Shown: positions 10,860 through 20,581, counted from the stretch's first letter. The stretch is DNA of 64,000 bases from Streptomyces rapamycinicus NRRL 5491 (GCF_024298965.1 NZ_CP085193.1:7812001-7876000), one strand, 5' to 3'. The notes: a model not told the origin generated them from the sequence alone. Program-made: numbers and translations.

Positions 10860-11702
10860 TCAGGCGGGCTTGCGGGTGTCCTGGTAGATGCCCGCGGTCA
10901 CCTTGGCGAAGGACTCCATGTCGGCGTCCGACGCCGAGGTGTTCTCCGCGTTGACGTCGAGCACCATCGCCGCGTCCGTCTCCTCGGCCCAGACGCAGGC
11001 CGGGGCGTAGATCCGGTCGTAGAGCTTGACCACCTCGCACTCCACCGACGGGCCGTCAGCGCCCTTCGGCTGGAATCGCTTGCGCTTCCGCTCCACCGTG
11101 GGGGAGCCGTCGCCGCCCGCGAAGCCCTTGAACATCTCGTCGCGGACCGTGTCCGGGTCGCTGATGTCGCCGTACATCCCGGAGAAGGCGAGCCCCGAAT
11201 TGTCGTCGTCCGACCGCTTGTACTGGGCCAGGACCGAGGTCGCGCCCTCGGGCATGCTGCCCTGCACGCTGGTGCCCTCGTTGTCGAGGTCGTCCGTGCC
11301 CTTGTCCAGCGTGTAGCTGCCGTCGGCGAGCGTCTTGGGGGTGACCAGCTTCATCGCCTTCGGGCCGTCGTCGCCGCCGGACAGCACCACGGCGCCGGTG
11401 ACGATCGCGCCCACCACCACGAGCCCGGCCACCGTCACCGCGATGATCTTGGTGCGGTTGCCGCCCCCGCCGGCCGGGGGCGGCGCGGGGTAGGGCGGCT
11501 GGCCGTAGGGACCCGGCTGCTGCGGGTAGCCGTAGCCCTGCGGGGGCTGCGCCTGCGGATAGCCGTACCCCGGCGTCTGCGCGTACGGGTTGGGCTCCGC
11601 GGGCTGCTGCTGCCCCCCGCCGTACGGATTGGGCCGGCCGCCCCCGTACGGGCCGGGCCCGCCGTCGTAGGGCCCCGGCGGCGGTGGCTGGTTGTGGCTC
11701 AT
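10860..11702 (-). CDS. Membrane protein with Tyr/Gly/Pro/Gln-rich tail, tandem paralogue 3
   Basis: This 280-residue protein starts with a cytoplasmic low-complexity tail (about 85 residues, repeated PYGG, GYGYPQ, NPYAQ units). One membrane helix (IIAVTVAGLVVVGAIVTGAVVL) and an extracytoplasmic domain of about 170 residues follow. The outer domain begins with KLVTPKTLADG and has two Cys near the C-terminus (VECE and PACVW) that align with the two upstream paralogues. The ATG at 11702 is chosen because the frame upstream loses all similarity and runs into the neighbour gene. Function unknown; it is the most divergent of the three and lacks the C-terminal KVR(N/K)DARVEI ending. Confidence 0.8.
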   Translation of the reverse strand: MSHNQPPPPGPYDGGPGPYGGGRPNPYGGGQQQPAEPNPYAQTPGYGYPQAQPPQGYGYPQQPGPYGQPPYPAPPPAGGGGNRTKIIAVTVAGLVVVGAIVTGAVVLSGGDDGPKAMKLVTPKTLADGSYTLDKGTDDLDNEGTSVQGSMPEGATSVLAQYKRSDDDNSGLAFSGMYGDISDPDTVRDEMFKGFAGGDGSPTVERKRKRFQPKGADGPSVECEVVKLYDRIYAPACVWAEETDAAMVLDVNAENTSASDADMESFAKVTAGIYQDTRKPA

Positions 11703-11760
11703 GGCTGTGGGGGTCCCCCTCCGGATCGGCTGTGGCCTGTGAACTGCGCGGCCCGCTCGG

Positions 11761-12753
11761 CTACTTGATCTCCACGCGCGCGTCGTTGCGGACCTTCGCG
11801 GTGATCTCACCGGCCTCGTCGAGCGACATGCTCTTGCCGGACAGCGCCGCGGCCGCGTCGGAGACGACCACATAGGCCACCGTGCTGTGGTCGCCCCACA
11901 TGCAGATCGGGATCGAGAAGCCCTTGGTGGGTATGCCGCTGGAGCCGGAGTCCCCGCTCGGGGTGAACTTGGTGTTCTGGCACTTCATCACGGCGTTCTC
12001 GAAGCCGCTCGGCGTCACCGTCTCCGGGCTGCCCACCAGCTCGGCCTTCATCCCGCCACTGGTGGAGGGGTCCTTCTCGGCCTCTTGCGCGATCTTCGAG
12101 AAGGCGCCGTCGACGACCGTCTCGGGGTCCTTCACCTCGCCCCAGACGCCGTTGAGCTGCAGCTGCTTGGCGCTCATGCCCTCGCCGGACTTGTACTCAG
12201 CGCTCTCGGTCTTGGGGTTGGTGACGCCGAACTTCTCGAAGTCGTCCGCGTCCGAGGAGGTGAGCCCGCCCCCGCCGGAGGAGCTCTTGGTGTAGTCGCC
12301 GGCCACCGTCGCGGGGGTGGTGAGCTTGTACCGCTTGCCGTCGTCGGCGACCTTGCCGCCGCCGCCACCGCTGTCGTCCCCGCCCTTGAACACCAGGACG
12401 CCGCCGACGACCGCGGCCACCACGACCACCGCGCCGATCGCGATCGCCAGGCCCTTCTTCTTGCCGCCGCCCTGGCCCGGGCCCGGCTGGTACGGCCCCG
12501 GCATGCCCGGCTGGCCGTACGGCTGCTGCTGGGCGTACGGGTTCGGCTGCTGGCCGTAGGGGCCCGGCTGGCCCTGCGGCTGCCCGGGGTAGCCGTAGCC
12601 CTGCTGGGGCGGCTGCTGCGGCTGGCCGTAGGGACCCGGCTGACCCGGCTGCTGCGGGTAGCCGTAGCCGGGCTGGCCGGCCGCTCCACCCTGCCCGTAG
12701 GGACCCGGCTGTTGGGGCTGCTGGCCGTAGGGGCCCGGCTGGTTGTAGCTCAT
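11761..12753 (-). CDS. Membrane protein with Tyr/Gly/Pro/Gln-rich tail, tandem paralogue 2
   Basis: This 330-residue protein has a long N-terminal tail (about 120 residues) of PGPYGQ, GYGYPQQ and PYAQQ units. A membrane helix (LAIAIGAVVVVAAVVGGVLVF) and an outer domain follow. The outer domain opens with YKLTTPATVAGDY and contains paired Cys (MKCQN and PICMWGD) and the C-terminal ending TAKVRNDARVEIK. GAGGGA precedes the ATG. It shares all these landmarks with the next gene and with the one downstream. Unknown function; the outer domain with paired Cys suggests a secreted-side binding or sensing module. Confidence 0.82.
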   Translation of the reverse strand: MSYNQPGPYGQQPQQPGPYGQGGAAGQPGYGYPQQPGQPGPYGQPQQPPQQGYGYPGQPQGQPGPYGQQPNPYAQQQPYGQPGMPGPYQPGPGQGGGKKKGLAIAIGAVVVVAAVVGGVLVFKGGDDSGGGGGKVADDGKRYKLTTPATVAGDYTKSSSGGGGLTSSDADDFEKFGVTNPKTESAEYKSGEGMSAKQLQLNGVWGEVKDPETVVDGAFSKIAQEAEKDPSTSGGMKAELVGSPETVTPSGFENAVMKCQNTKFTPSGDSGSSGIPTKGFSIPICMWGDHSTVAYVVVSDAAAALSGKSMSLDEAGEITAKVRNDARVEIK

Positions 12754-12806
12754 CTGTATCCCTCGTTAGAAATCGTGCTGTTGTGTCGCCATGCGCCGGC
12801 CGCGGG

Positions 12807-13745
12807 CTAGCCGTCGATCTCGACGCGCGCGTCCTTGCGCACCTTGGCCGTGATGCCGGCGGCGTCCTCAAGGGACATGCCACCACCGAGCACCGCGGCC
12901 GCCGGATCCGCCATGACCGTGACGCCCAGGGTGTCCTTGTCGCCCCAGACGCACGCGGGGGCCTCCATGGATCCCTGATCCGAGGTGAACTTCATGGACT
13001 GGCACTTCAGGACGTCCCCGTCGAAACCGTCCGGCGAGAACGTCCGGGGGCTGCCCTTGGCCTGCGCGGTGCCGTTGTCCTGCAGCGTCTTGACGATGAC
13101 CGCCAGCGCGAGGTCCGCGCCCCGCTCCGGGTCGGTCACCTGGCCCCAGACGCCGGTGAACTTCAGCATCTCCTTACCGGAGGTCTGGTAGTCGGCCGCC
13201 ACCAGATGCGGATCCTTGACGACCGGCACCTGCTGGAGGTCCTTACGGCCCGCCGCGGACAGATCGCTGTCGTCCGTGCCCGAGCCCTGGCGCTCGTAGT
13301 CCGCGGCCACGGTGTCGGGCGTGGTCAGCTTGTACGGGCCGCCGCTGCCGCCGCCGAACAGCGCGAACGCCCCCGCCCCCAGCGCCGCCACGACCACCAC
13401 CGCGCCGACCGCGAGCCCCACCTTCCTGCCCTTACCGCCGCCACCGGCCGCCGGCCCCGGGGGCGGCGGGGTCTGGGGCCCGCCGTAGTAGCCCGCGCCC
13501 TGCTGGGGCGCGGGGGCCTGCTGCGGCGGCTGCGGCGGCTGACCATAAGGGTTCGCCGGCTGAGGCTGGCCATAGCCGCCGCCGGACCCGCCGTACGGGC
13601 CCGGGTGGCCGTAGCCGCCCTGCGGGGGCTGGCCGTAGCCCGGCGTCTGCGCGTACGGATTGGGCACGGGAGGCTGACCGGCGCCGTACGGCCCTGGCTG
13701 GCCCCCATAGGGGCCGGGCTGCGGCGGCGGCTGCTGATGGCTCAT
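12807..13745 (-). CDS. Membrane protein with Tyr/Gly/Pro/Gln-rich tail, tandem paralogue 1
   Basis: This 312-residue protein is the first of three tandem paralogues read leftwards. The tail (about 110 residues) carries NPYAQTPGYG and GGYGHPGPYG units, followed by a helix ([22 protein letters not shown]). The outer domain begins YKLTTPDTVAADY and has paired Cys (LKCQS and PACVWGD) and the ending TAKVRKDARVEIDG. AAGGAGAGG lies 4-12 nt before the ATG at 13745; the frame is open upstream but without ribosome site. From memory S. coelicolor has a single gene here, so this may be a local expansion. It is divergent from valS. Confidence 0.82.
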   Translation of the reverse strand: MSHQQPPPQPGPYGGQPGPYGAGQPPVPNPYAQTPGYGQPPQGGYGHPGPYGGSGGGYGQPQPANPYGQPPQPPQQAPAPQQGAGYYGGPQTPPPPGPAAGGGGKGRKVGLAVGAVVVVAALGAGAFALFGGGSGGPYKLTTPDTVAADYERQGSGTDDSDLSAAGRKDLQQVPVVKDPHLVAADYQTSGKEMLKFTGVWGQVTDPERGADLALAVIVKTLQDNGTAQAKGSPRTFSPDGFDGDVLKCQSMKFTSDQGSMEAPACVWGDKDTLGVTVMADPAAAVLGGGMSLEDAAGITAKVRKDARVEIDG

Positions 13746-13851
13746 GTGCCTCTCCTTATGCGCATGACAGGTTCCAAACATCCTTCCCGACGCCCTCGGG
13801 AGCCTTGGCGCCGGGGCCACAACGGGTTCGTAACGGAAGGCCGCGGCCCTT

Positions 13852-13857
13852 TAGACT
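13852..13857 (+). promoter_or_regulatory. Predicted valS -10 element (leaderless)
   Basis: TAGACT ends 6 nt before the GTG of valS, and no ribosome site is present. This suggests transcription starts at or next to the start codon. No good -35 is seen. Confidence 0.45.
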
Positions 13858-13863
13858 GCGGAC

Positions 13864-16497
13864 GTGACCGAGAACTCTTCGCAGCGCCCCGCGAGCGGGC
13901 CGAACAGCCACCCCGAACTGCCGACCCAGTACGCGCCGGCCGATGTAGAGGGGCCGCTGTACGAGCGCTGGGTAGAGCGCGGTTACTTCGAGGCGGACGC
14001 GAAGAGCGGCAAAGAGCCCTACACCATCGTCATCCCGCCCCCCAATGTGACCGGTTCGCTCCACCTCGGCCATGCCTTCGAGCACACGATCATCGATGCG
14101 CTCACCCGGCGCAAGCGAATGCAGGGCTTTGAGACGCTCTGGCAGCCGGGGATGGATCACGCCGGTATCGCCACGCAGAACGTGGTCGAGCGCGAACTGG
14201 CCAAGGAGCGCGTCTCCCGCCACGACCTGGGCCGCGAGGCGTTCGTCGAGCGCGTCTGGCAGTGGAAGAGCGAGTCCGGCGGGCAGATCTCCGGCCAGAT
14301 GCGGCGCCTGGGGGACGGCGTGGCCTGGAACCGCGAGCGCTTCACCATGGACGAGGGGCTCTCCAAGGCCGTCCAGACGATCTTCAAGCGGCTCTACGAG
14401 GACGAGCTGATCTACCGCGCCGAGCGCATCATCAACTGGTGCCCGCGCTGTCTTACGGCCATCTCGGACATCGAGGTGGAGTACGACGACGATGACGGCG
14501 AGCTCGTCTCGATCCGGTACGGCGAGGGCGACACCGCGATTGTCGTCGCGACGACCCGTGCCGAGACGATGCTGGGCGACACCGCGGTCGCCGTCCACCC
14601 CGACGACGAGCGCTACCGCCATATGGTCGGCACCGAGATCGAACTGCCGCTCACCGGCCGCCGGATCCCGATCGTCGCGGACGAGCACGTCGACCCCGAG
14701 TTCGGCACCGGCGCGGTCAAGGTCACCCCGGCCCACGACCCGAACGACTTCGAGATCGGGCAGCGGCACGGCCTGCCGAACCTGACCGTCATGGACGAGC
14801 ACGCGGTCATCACCGCCCATGGCCCCTTCCAGGGCCTGGACCGGCTGGAGGCGCGCAGCGCCGTCGTCGGCGCCCTGCGCGCCGAGGGCCGGATCGTGGC
14901 CGAGAAGCGCCCGTACACCCACTCCGTGGGCCACTGCTCGCGCTGCAAGACCACCATCGAGCCGCGGCTGTCCATGCAGTGGTGGGTCAAGGTCGGCCCG
15001 CTGGCCAAGGCCGCGGGCGACGCGGTCCGCGACGGGCGGGTGAAGATCCACCCGGAGGACATGTCGAAGCGCTACTTCGACTGGGTCGACAACCTCCACG
15101 ACTGGTGCATCTCGCGCCAGCTGTGGTGGGGCCACCGGATCCCGGTCTGGTACGGGCCGAACGGCGAGGTCGTCTGCGTCGGACCGGACGAGCAGCCGCC
15201 GAGCGGCGAGGGCTGGCACCAGGACAGCGACGTCCTGGACACCTGGTTCTCCTCCGGCCTGTGGCCGTTCTCCACGCTCGGCTGGCCCGAGCGGACCGAG
15301 AGCATGGCGAAGTTCTATCCGAACTCGGTCCTGGTCACCGGCTACGACATCCTCTTCTTCTGGGTCGCCCGGATGATGATGTTCGGCTTGTACGCGATGG
15401 ACGGCACCCCGCCGTTCCACACCATCGCGCTGCACGGCATGGTCCGTGACCAGTTCGGTAAGAAGATGTCCAAGTCCTTTGGAAACGCGGTCAATCCGCT
15501 GGACTGGATGGACACCTATGGATCGGACGCGGTCCGCTTCACCCTGGCCCGGGGCGCCAACCCCGGTGTGGACGTCCCGATCGGCGAGGACTGGGTCCAG
15601 GCGTCCCGCAACTTCGCCAACAAGATCTGGAACGCGACCCGCTTCGCGCTGATGAACGGCGCCACGGTCGAGGGTGAACTGCCCGCCCCCGAGCGGCTGT
15701 CGGCCACCGACCGCTGGATCCTGTCCCGGCTGAACGCGGTGGTCGCCGAGGTCGACGCGTACTACGAGGACTACCAGTTCGCCAAGCTCTCCGACGTCCT
15801 CTACCACTTCGCGTGGGACGAGGTCTTCGACTGGTACGTCGAGCTGTCCAAGACCACCTTCGCCAAGGGCGGCGCGGAGGCCGACGCCGCGCGGCGCGTC
15901 CTCGGCGAGGTCCTGGACGTCACGCTGCGGCTGCTGCACCCGGTGGTCCCGTTCGTCACCGAGAAGCTGTGGACCTCGCTGACCGGCCAGGAGTCCGTGG
16001 TCATCGCGGACTGGCCGGGCGACAGCGGCTTCCGGGACGAGACGGCCGAGCGGGAGATCGAGAACCTCCAGCAGGTGGTCACCGAGGTTCGCCGGTTCCG
16101 CGCCGACCAGGGCCTCCAGCCCGGTCAGCGGGTCCCGGCCCGGCTGGAGCTCTCCGGCACCTCGCTGGCCGCCCACGAGGACGCGATGCGCTCCCTGCTG
16201 CGCCTCCAGCCGGCCGGTGAGGACTTCACGGCCACCGCGTCGCTGCCGGTCGCGGGCGCGACCGTGGCGCTGGACCTGTCCGGCGCGATCGACGTCGAGG
16301 CCGAGCGCAAGCGGCTGGCCAAGGACCTCGCCGCGGCCGAGAAGGACAAGGCGCAGACGACCGCGAAGCTGTCCAACGAGGGCTTCCTGGCCAAGGCCCC
16401 CGACCATGTCGTGGAGAAGATCCGCACCCGGCAGACGACCGCCGAGGCGGATATCGCCCGGATCACCGCCCAGTTGGCGGCCCTCCCCAAGGGCTGA
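13864..16497 (+). CDS. valS: Valyl-tRNA synthetase
   Basis: ValS charges tRNA-Val in the cytoplasm. The 877-residue class I enzyme has the HIGH-type motif HLGH (67-70) after PPPNVTGS, the editing (CP1) insertion with [10 protein letters not shown], and KMSKS at 534-538. A tRNA-binding helical domain and a C-terminal coiled coil ([20 protein letters not shown], from about residue 810) follow. The length is normal. The GTG lacks a Shine-Dalgarno sequence and follows a -10-like TAGACT by 6 nt, so a leaderless mRNA is likely. It is divergent from the triplicated membrane genes and is followed by a hairpin. Confidence 0.97.
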   Translation: MTENSSQRPASGPNSHPELPTQYAPADVEGPLYERWVERGYFEADAKSGKEPYTIVIPPPNVTGSLHLGHAFEHTIIDALTRRKRMQGFETLWQPGMDHAGIATQNVVERELAKERVSRHDLGREAFVERVWQWKSESGGQISGQMRRLGDGVAWNRERFTMDEGLSKAVQTIFKRLYEDELIYRAERIINWCPRCLTAISDIEVEYDDDDGELVSIRYGEGDTAIVVATTRAETMLGDTAVAVHPDDERYRHMVGTEIELPLTGRRIPIVADEHVDPEFGTGAVKVTPAHDPNDFEIGQRHGLPNLTVMDEHAVITAHGPFQGLDRLEARSAVVGALRAEGRIVAEKRPYTHSVGHCSRCKTTIEPRLSMQWWVKVGPLAKAAGDAVRDGRVKIHPEDMSKRYFDWVDNLHDWCISRQLWWGHRIPVWYGPNGEVVCVGPDEQPPSGEGWHQDSDVLDTWFSSGLWPFSTLGWPERTESMAKFYPNSVLVTGYDILFFWVARMMMFGLYAMDGTPPFHTIALHGMVRDQFGKKMSKSFGNAVNPLDWMDTYGSDAVRFTLARGANPGVDVPIGEDWVQASRNFANKIWNATRFALMNGATVEGELPAPERLSATDRWILSRLNAVVAEVDAYYEDYQFAKLSDVLYHFAWDEVFDWYVELSKTTFAKGGAEADAARRVLGEVLDVTLRLLHPVVPFVTEKLWTSLTGQESVVIADWPGDSGFRDETAEREIENLQQVVTEVRRFRADQGLQPGQRVPARLELSGTSLAAHEDAMRSLLRLQPAGEDFTATASLPVAGATVALDLSGAIDVEAERKRLAKDLAAAEKDKAQTTAKLSNEGFLAKAPDHVVEKIRTRQTTAEADIARITAQLAALPKG

Positions 16498-16523
16498 CCA
16501 CCGGGGAGTACCGATCACACCAC

Positions 16524-16544
16524 AGCGCCCCCGCCGGGGGCGCT
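16524..16544 (+). terminator. valS terminator
   Basis: A 9-bp perfect stem (16524-16532 with 16536-16544) and 3-nt loop lie 26 nt after the valS stop. Confidence 0.7.
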
Positions 16545-16714
16545 TGCGCGTGAGGCGTGTGCGATGTGCCACAGACACCCCGGAGAAGCCGCACGGGCCC
16601 TTGGAGAAGCCCCACAGACGCCTCACAGGCACCACATAGCAAAGCCCCACCGGGAACCAAACACTGCCTTCAGGGAGTTATCCGGCCGTACGTCCCGGAA
16701 GGAGCTCCCCCTCC

Positions 16715-18175
16715 ATGAACAAGCCGCTGAGAAGGGCATCGGTGTTCTCGCTGCTGCTCGTGCTGGCCCTGCTCGCCTGGGTCACCTATGTGCAGTTGGC
16801 GAGAGGCGACAGTCTCCGGGAGGACCCGCGCAACGCCCGGGTGGCCATCTCCGAGTACGCCGGGCCGCTGGGCGACATCATCGCCGGCGGCAAGCCGGTC
16901 ACCGGCTCGGCCGCCACCAAGGGCGACCTGAAGTACAAGCGCACCTACACGGACGGGAAGCTCTGGGCGCCGATCACCGGCTACGCCTCCCAGTCCTACG
17001 GCAGCACTCAGGTGGAGGCCCTGGAGCGGCAGGTGCTCGACGGCTCCGACAGCCGGCTGAAGAACCCGCTCGAGGCGGTGACGCGGGAGCGGTCCAAGCC
17101 GGGCGACGTGATCACCACGATCAACCCGGCCGTGCAGAAGGCCGCCTACGAGGGGCTGGGGAACAAGACCGGCGCGGCCGTGGCGCTCGACCCCACCACC
17201 GGCGCCGTCCTGGGCATGGCCAGCACCCCCTCGTACGACCCCGGCACCTTCGCGGGCTCCTCCACGGCGGACCAGAAGGCGTGGACCGCGCTCCAGAAGG
17301 ACGACAAGCAGCCGATGCTGAACCGCGCGCTGCGCCAGACGTACCCGCCGGGCTCCACCTTCAAGGTCCTGGTCGCCGCCGCGGCGCTGGAGAACGGGCT
17401 GTACTCGTCGGTGGACGAGCCGACCAAGAGCCCGGATCCGTACCGGCTGCCGGGCACGGTCACCGATATGCACAACGAGAACAGGTCGGCGCCCTGTGAG
17501 AACGCGAACATACGCACCGCCCTGCAGTACTCGTGCAACACGGTCTTCGCGAAGATGGCCGTGGACCTCGGCCAGTCCAAGGTGGCGGCGGAGGCCAAGA
17601 AGCTGGGCTTCGACGATGCCGAGCTGGACATCCCGGTGCGCGCCGCGAAGAGCACCTACCCGAGCGGCATGAACGACTCGCAGACGGCCCTGACCGGTAT
17701 GGGACAGTTCGATGTGACGGCCACTCCGCTGCAGATGGCGATGGTCTCGTCGGCCATCGCGAACGACGGCAAGCTGATGACCCCGTACGAGGTCGACCGC
17801 ACCACGGACGGCAGCGCGTCCGCCCTGGACCGGACCTCGGCCAAGACCTACAGCCAGGCGATGTCCCGGCACACCGCGTCCGAGCTGCAGTCCGCGATGC
17901 GGACGGTCGTGGACCAGGGCACCGGGACCAACGCGAAGATTTCCGGGGTGACGGTGGGCGGCAAGACCGGCACCGCCCAGCACGGTGAGAACAACAGCGC
18001 CAATCCGTACGCGTGGTTCATCAGTTACGCGGACGCCGGCGGCGGCCACAAGGTCGCGGTCGCGGTGGTGGTCGAGGACAGCGACGCGGCCCGTGCCGAC
18101 ATCTCCGGCGGCGGTCTGGCGGGGCCGATCGCCAAGTCGATGATGAACGCGGCACTGGCCGATACCGGCTCGTGA
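16715..18175 (+). CDS. Class B penicillin-binding protein (PbpA-like transpeptidase)
   Basis: This 486-residue peptidoglycan D,D-transpeptidase is anchored by an N-terminal helix (ASVFSLLLVLALLAWVTYV). It has a short non-penicillin-binding module and the transpeptidase domain with SxxK STFK (Ser214-Lys217), SxN SCN (273-275) and KTG (417-419). The size and the lack of a large dimerisation module resemble M. tuberculosis PbpA and its Streptomyces paralogues rather than the 714-residue PBP2 in the mre cluster. AAGGAG sits 10 nt before the ATG. It lies between valS and folC, where I remember no PBP in S. coelicolor, so it looks like a lineage-specific insertion or duplication. Codon use looks native. 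Confidence 0.9.
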   Translation: MNKPLRRASVFSLLLVLALLAWVTYVQLARGDSLREDPRNARVAISEYAGPLGDIIAGGKPVTGSAATKGDLKYKRTYTDGKLWAPITGYASQSYGSTQVEALERQVLDGSDSRLKNPLEAVTRERSKPGDVITTINPAVQKAAYEGLGNKTGAAVALDPTTGAVLGMASTPSYDPGTFAGSSTADQKAWTALQKDDKQPMLNRALRQTYPPGSTFKVLVAAAALENGLYSSVDEPTKSPDPYRLPGTVTDMHNENRSAPCENANIRTALQYSCNTVFAKMAVDLGQSKVAAEAKKLGFDDAELDIPVRAAKSTYPSGMNDSQTALTGMGQFDVTATPLQMAMVSSAIANDGKLMTPYEVDRTTDGSASALDRTSAKTYSQAMSRHTASELQSAMRTVVDQGTGTNAKISGVTVGGKTGTAQHGENNSANPYAWFISYADAGGGHKVAVAVVVEDSDAARADISGGGLAGPIAKSMMNAALADTGS

Positions 18176-18219
18176 CCTGGGTGGGGATGGCGCTGGGCCG
18201 GGTTGTCACCCCTCCCTCG

Positions 18220-18225
18220 TAGACT
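18220..18225 (+). promoter_or_regulatory. Predicted folC -10 element (leaderless)
   Basis: TAGACT ends 7 nt before the GTG of folC. The same hexamer stands in nearly the same place before valS. No ribosome site is visible. Confidence 0.45.
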
Positions 18226-18232
18226 GGTCGGC

Positions 18233-19738
18233 GTGAGCGAGGAGCGCCCCCAGAACGAGTCCGACGAGTTCGAAGAGATCGTCGGAGCCGAGACCGACCG
18301 CGACCCCGATCTGGCGGTGATCGAGGCCGGCAGCCGGACGCTGCGTGCGCAGTCCGGGCCGCCGCAGGGAGACGGCATCCCGGCCCGCCCGTCCGACCCC
18401 GAGGTGGACCGCGCCCTGCGGGAGGTGGAGGGCGAGCTGGCCAGGCGCTGGCCGGAGACCAAGCTGGACCCGTCGCTGGTGCGGATCGAGTCGCTGATGG
18501 ACATCCTCGGCTCGCCGCAGCGGGCCTATCCGTCGATCCACATCACCGGTACGAACGGCAAGACGAGCACCGCCCGCATGATCGAGTCGCTGCTGGGCGC
18601 CTTCGAGCTGCGCACCGGCCGGTACACCAGCCCCCATGTCCAGTCGATCACCGAGCGGATCAGTCTGGACGGGGCGCCGATCTCCGCCGAGCGGTTCATC
18701 GAGACGTACCAGGACATCCGGCCGTACATCGAGATGGTCGACGCCCAGCAGGAGCACCGGCTGTCCTTCTTCGAGGTGCTCACCGGCATGGCGTACGCGG
18801 CCTTCGCGGACGCGCCGGTGGACATCGCGGTGGTCGAGGTCGGCATGGGCGGCTCCTGGGACGCCACCAACGTGATCGACGCGGGCGTCGCGGTGATCAT
18901 GCCGATCTCGCTGGACCACACCGACCGGCTCGGCACCACTCCGGAGCAGATCGCCGTCGAGAAGGCCGGCATAGTGAAGCAGGACGCGACCGTGGTGCTC
19001 GCGCAGCAGCCGGTGGAGGCCGCCTCCGTGGTGCTCAAGCGCGCGGTCGAGGTGGATGCCACGGTCGCCCGTGAGGGCATGGAGTTCGGCGTGCTGTCCC
19101 GGGAGGTGGCGGTCGGCGGCCAGCTGCTGACCCTGCGCGGCCTCGGCGGGGAGTACACCGATGTCTTCCTCCCGCTGCACGGCGCCCACCAGGCGCACAA
19201 CGCGGCGATGGCGCTGGCGGCCGTGGAGGCGTTCTTCGGCGTCGGCTCCCAGCACGCCCGTCCGCTCGACATCGACACCATCCGCTCCGCCTTCGCCTCC
19301 GTGACCTCGCCCGGCCGGATGGAGGTCGTGCGCCGCAGCCCCACCGTGGTGCTGGACGCCGCGCACAACCCCGCGGGCGCCCGTGCCGCCGCCGCGGCGG
19401 TCACCGAGTCCTTCGACTTCAGCCGGCTGATCGGCGTGGTCGGCGCGAGTGACGGCAAGGACGTGCGCGGTCTGCTGGAAGCCTTCGAGCCGATCTTCGC
19501 CGAGGTCGTGGTGACCGGCAATTCCAGCCACCGCGCCATGGACCCGGACGAGCTGGCCGCGATCGCCGTCGAGGTCTTCGGCTCCGACCGGGTGCAGGTC
19601 GAGCCGCGGCTGGACGACGCTCTGGAGGCCGCCATCACCCTGGCGGAGGAAGAGGGCGAATACGCCGGAGCGGGCGTTCTGGTGACCGGGTCGGTGATCA
19701 CGGTCGGCGAGGCCCGGCTCCTCCTGGGAAAGGGCTGA
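18233..19738 (+). CDS. folC: Folylpolyglutamate synthase / dihydrofolate synthase
   Basis: FolC adds glutamate to folates (and possibly to dihydropteroate). The 501-residue protein belongs to the Mur ligase superfamily, with the ATP loop GTNGKTS at 106-112, the substrate loop (TSPHVQSITERI) and EVGMGGSWDATN in the central domain. A C-terminal ligase domain contains VLDAAHNPAGA. It carries an acidic N-terminal extension of about 60 residues before the conserved part. The GTG at 18233 follows TAGACT by 7 nt and has no ribosome site. The DUF4233 gene starts 2 nt after its stop, so the two form an operon. Confidence 0.95.
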   Translation: MSEERPQNESDEFEEIVGAETDRDPDLAVIEAGSRTLRAQSGPPQGDGIPARPSDPEVDRALREVEGELARRWPETKLDPSLVRIESLMDILGSPQRAYPSIHITGTNGKTSTARMIESLLGAFELRTGRYTSPHVQSITERISLDGAPISAERFIETYQDIRPYIEMVDAQQEHRLSFFEVLTGMAYAAFADAPVDIAVVEVGMGGSWDATNVIDAGVAVIMPISLDHTDRLGTTPEQIAVEKAGIVKQDATVVLAQQPVEAASVVLKRAVEVDATVAREGMEFGVLSREVAVGGQLLTLRGLGGEYTDVFLPLHGAHQAHNAAMALAAVEAFFGVGSQHARPLDIDTIRSAFASVTSPGRMEVVRRSPTVVLDAAHNPAGARAAAAAVTESFDFSRLIGVVGASDGKDVRGLLEAFEPIFAEVVVTGNSSHRAMDPDELAAIAVEVFGSDRVQVEPRLDDALEAAITLAEEEGEYAGAGVLVTGSVITVGEARLLLGKG

Positions 19739-19739
19739 T

Positions 19740-20093
19740 ATGCGAACGCTGTGCGCTTCCACCCTCATCGGTGAGTTCTTCGTGATCGGCTTCGCCGGGC
19801 TGGTCGCGATGAAGACGTCCGGGCTTTCCACGGGCACCGTCTGGACGGTCAGCGGAATCGCCATGGGGCTGTGTGTGCTGCTGTGCGGGCTGCTGAGCCG
19901 TCCGGGTGCGGTGCAGATCGGCTGGGCCCTGCAGATCGGGCTGGTGCTGAGCGGTTTCGTGGTGCCCACCATGTTCTTCCTCGGGGCGGTCTTCGCCGCG
20001 CTGTGGTGGGCCTCGGTCCACTTCGGCCGCAAGGTCGACGAGGCCAAGGCGCGGTTCGCCGCGTCCTCGGCCGCCTCACCTGACGCTGCGTGA
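19740..20093 (+). CDS. DUF4233 membrane protein
   Basis: This 117-residue protein has four hydrophobic segments (for example FFVIGFAGLVAM, GIAMGLCVLLCGLL, IGLVLSGFVVPTMFFLGAVFAALWW) and a basic-acidic cytoplasmic tail. The DUF4233 family regularly follows folC in actinobacteria, as here, with only 1 nt between stop and start. The purine run GGAAAGGG in the folC end serves as ribosome site. The function is not known; the fixed link with folC suggests a role in folate metabolism or transport, which is inference only. Confidence 0.88.
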   Translation: MRTLCASTLIGEFFVIGFAGLVAMKTSGLSTGTVWTVSGIAMGLCVLLCGLLSRPGAVQIGWALQIGLVLSGFVVPTMFFLGAVFAALWWASVHFGRKVDEAKARFAASSAASPDAA

Positions 20094-20167
20094 CGTGGGC
20101 GTCGTTCCCCCATGTAGCCTCTGCCTCACAGCCCCGCCGCATGTCTTTTCCCAAAGGAGCCCGCACC

Positions 20168-20581
20168 GTGAGCCAGCGCACGCTCGTCCTGCTCAAGCCC
20201 GACGCCGTCCGACGCGGACTGGTGGGCGAGATTCTGGGGCGGATCGAGAAGAAGGCGGGCTGGACGATCAGCGCCCTCGAACTGCGTCAGCTGGAGCGTG
20301 AGGTCCTGGAGCAGCACTACGCCGAGCATGTCGGCAAGCCGTTCTACGAGCCGCTGGTGGAGTTCATGGCCTCCGGTCCGGCCGTTGCGCTGGTGGTCGA
20401 GGGCGAGCGGGTGATCGAGGGCGTCCGGGCGCTGGCCGGGCCGACCGACCCGATCGCCGCGGCGCCGGGCTCCATCCGTGGCGATTTCGGCACCATCGTT
20501 CGGGAAAATCTGATCCATGCCTCCGACTCGGCGGAGTCCGCCGAACGGGAAATCAAGATTTTCTTTCCTGGGCTCGCCTGA
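20168..20581 (+). CDS. ndk: Nucleoside diphosphate kinase
   Basis: Ndk transfers the gamma phosphate between nucleoside tri- and diphosphates. The 137-residue protein is the usual family length, with LVLLKPDAV at the start and the active-site His117 in NLIHASDS (114-121). GTG 20168 is chosen because AAAGGAG lies 9 nt upstream; the frame open to 20090 has no conserved sequence. It follows the DUF4233 gene by 74 nt and a hairpin follows it. Confidence 0.97.
   Translation: MSQRTLVLLKPDAVRRGLVGEILGRIEKKAGWTISALELRQLEREVLEQHYAEHVGKPFYEPLVEFMASGPAVALVVEGERVIEGVRALAGPTDPIAAAPGSIRGDFGTIVRENLIHASDSAESAEREIKIFFPGLA

Noticed and set aside
13756..16650. 964-codon open frame on the minus strand over valS
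   Set aside because: It is the mirror of valS; the plus-strand protein has all class I synthetase motifs. Long antisense frames are expected at this G+C content.
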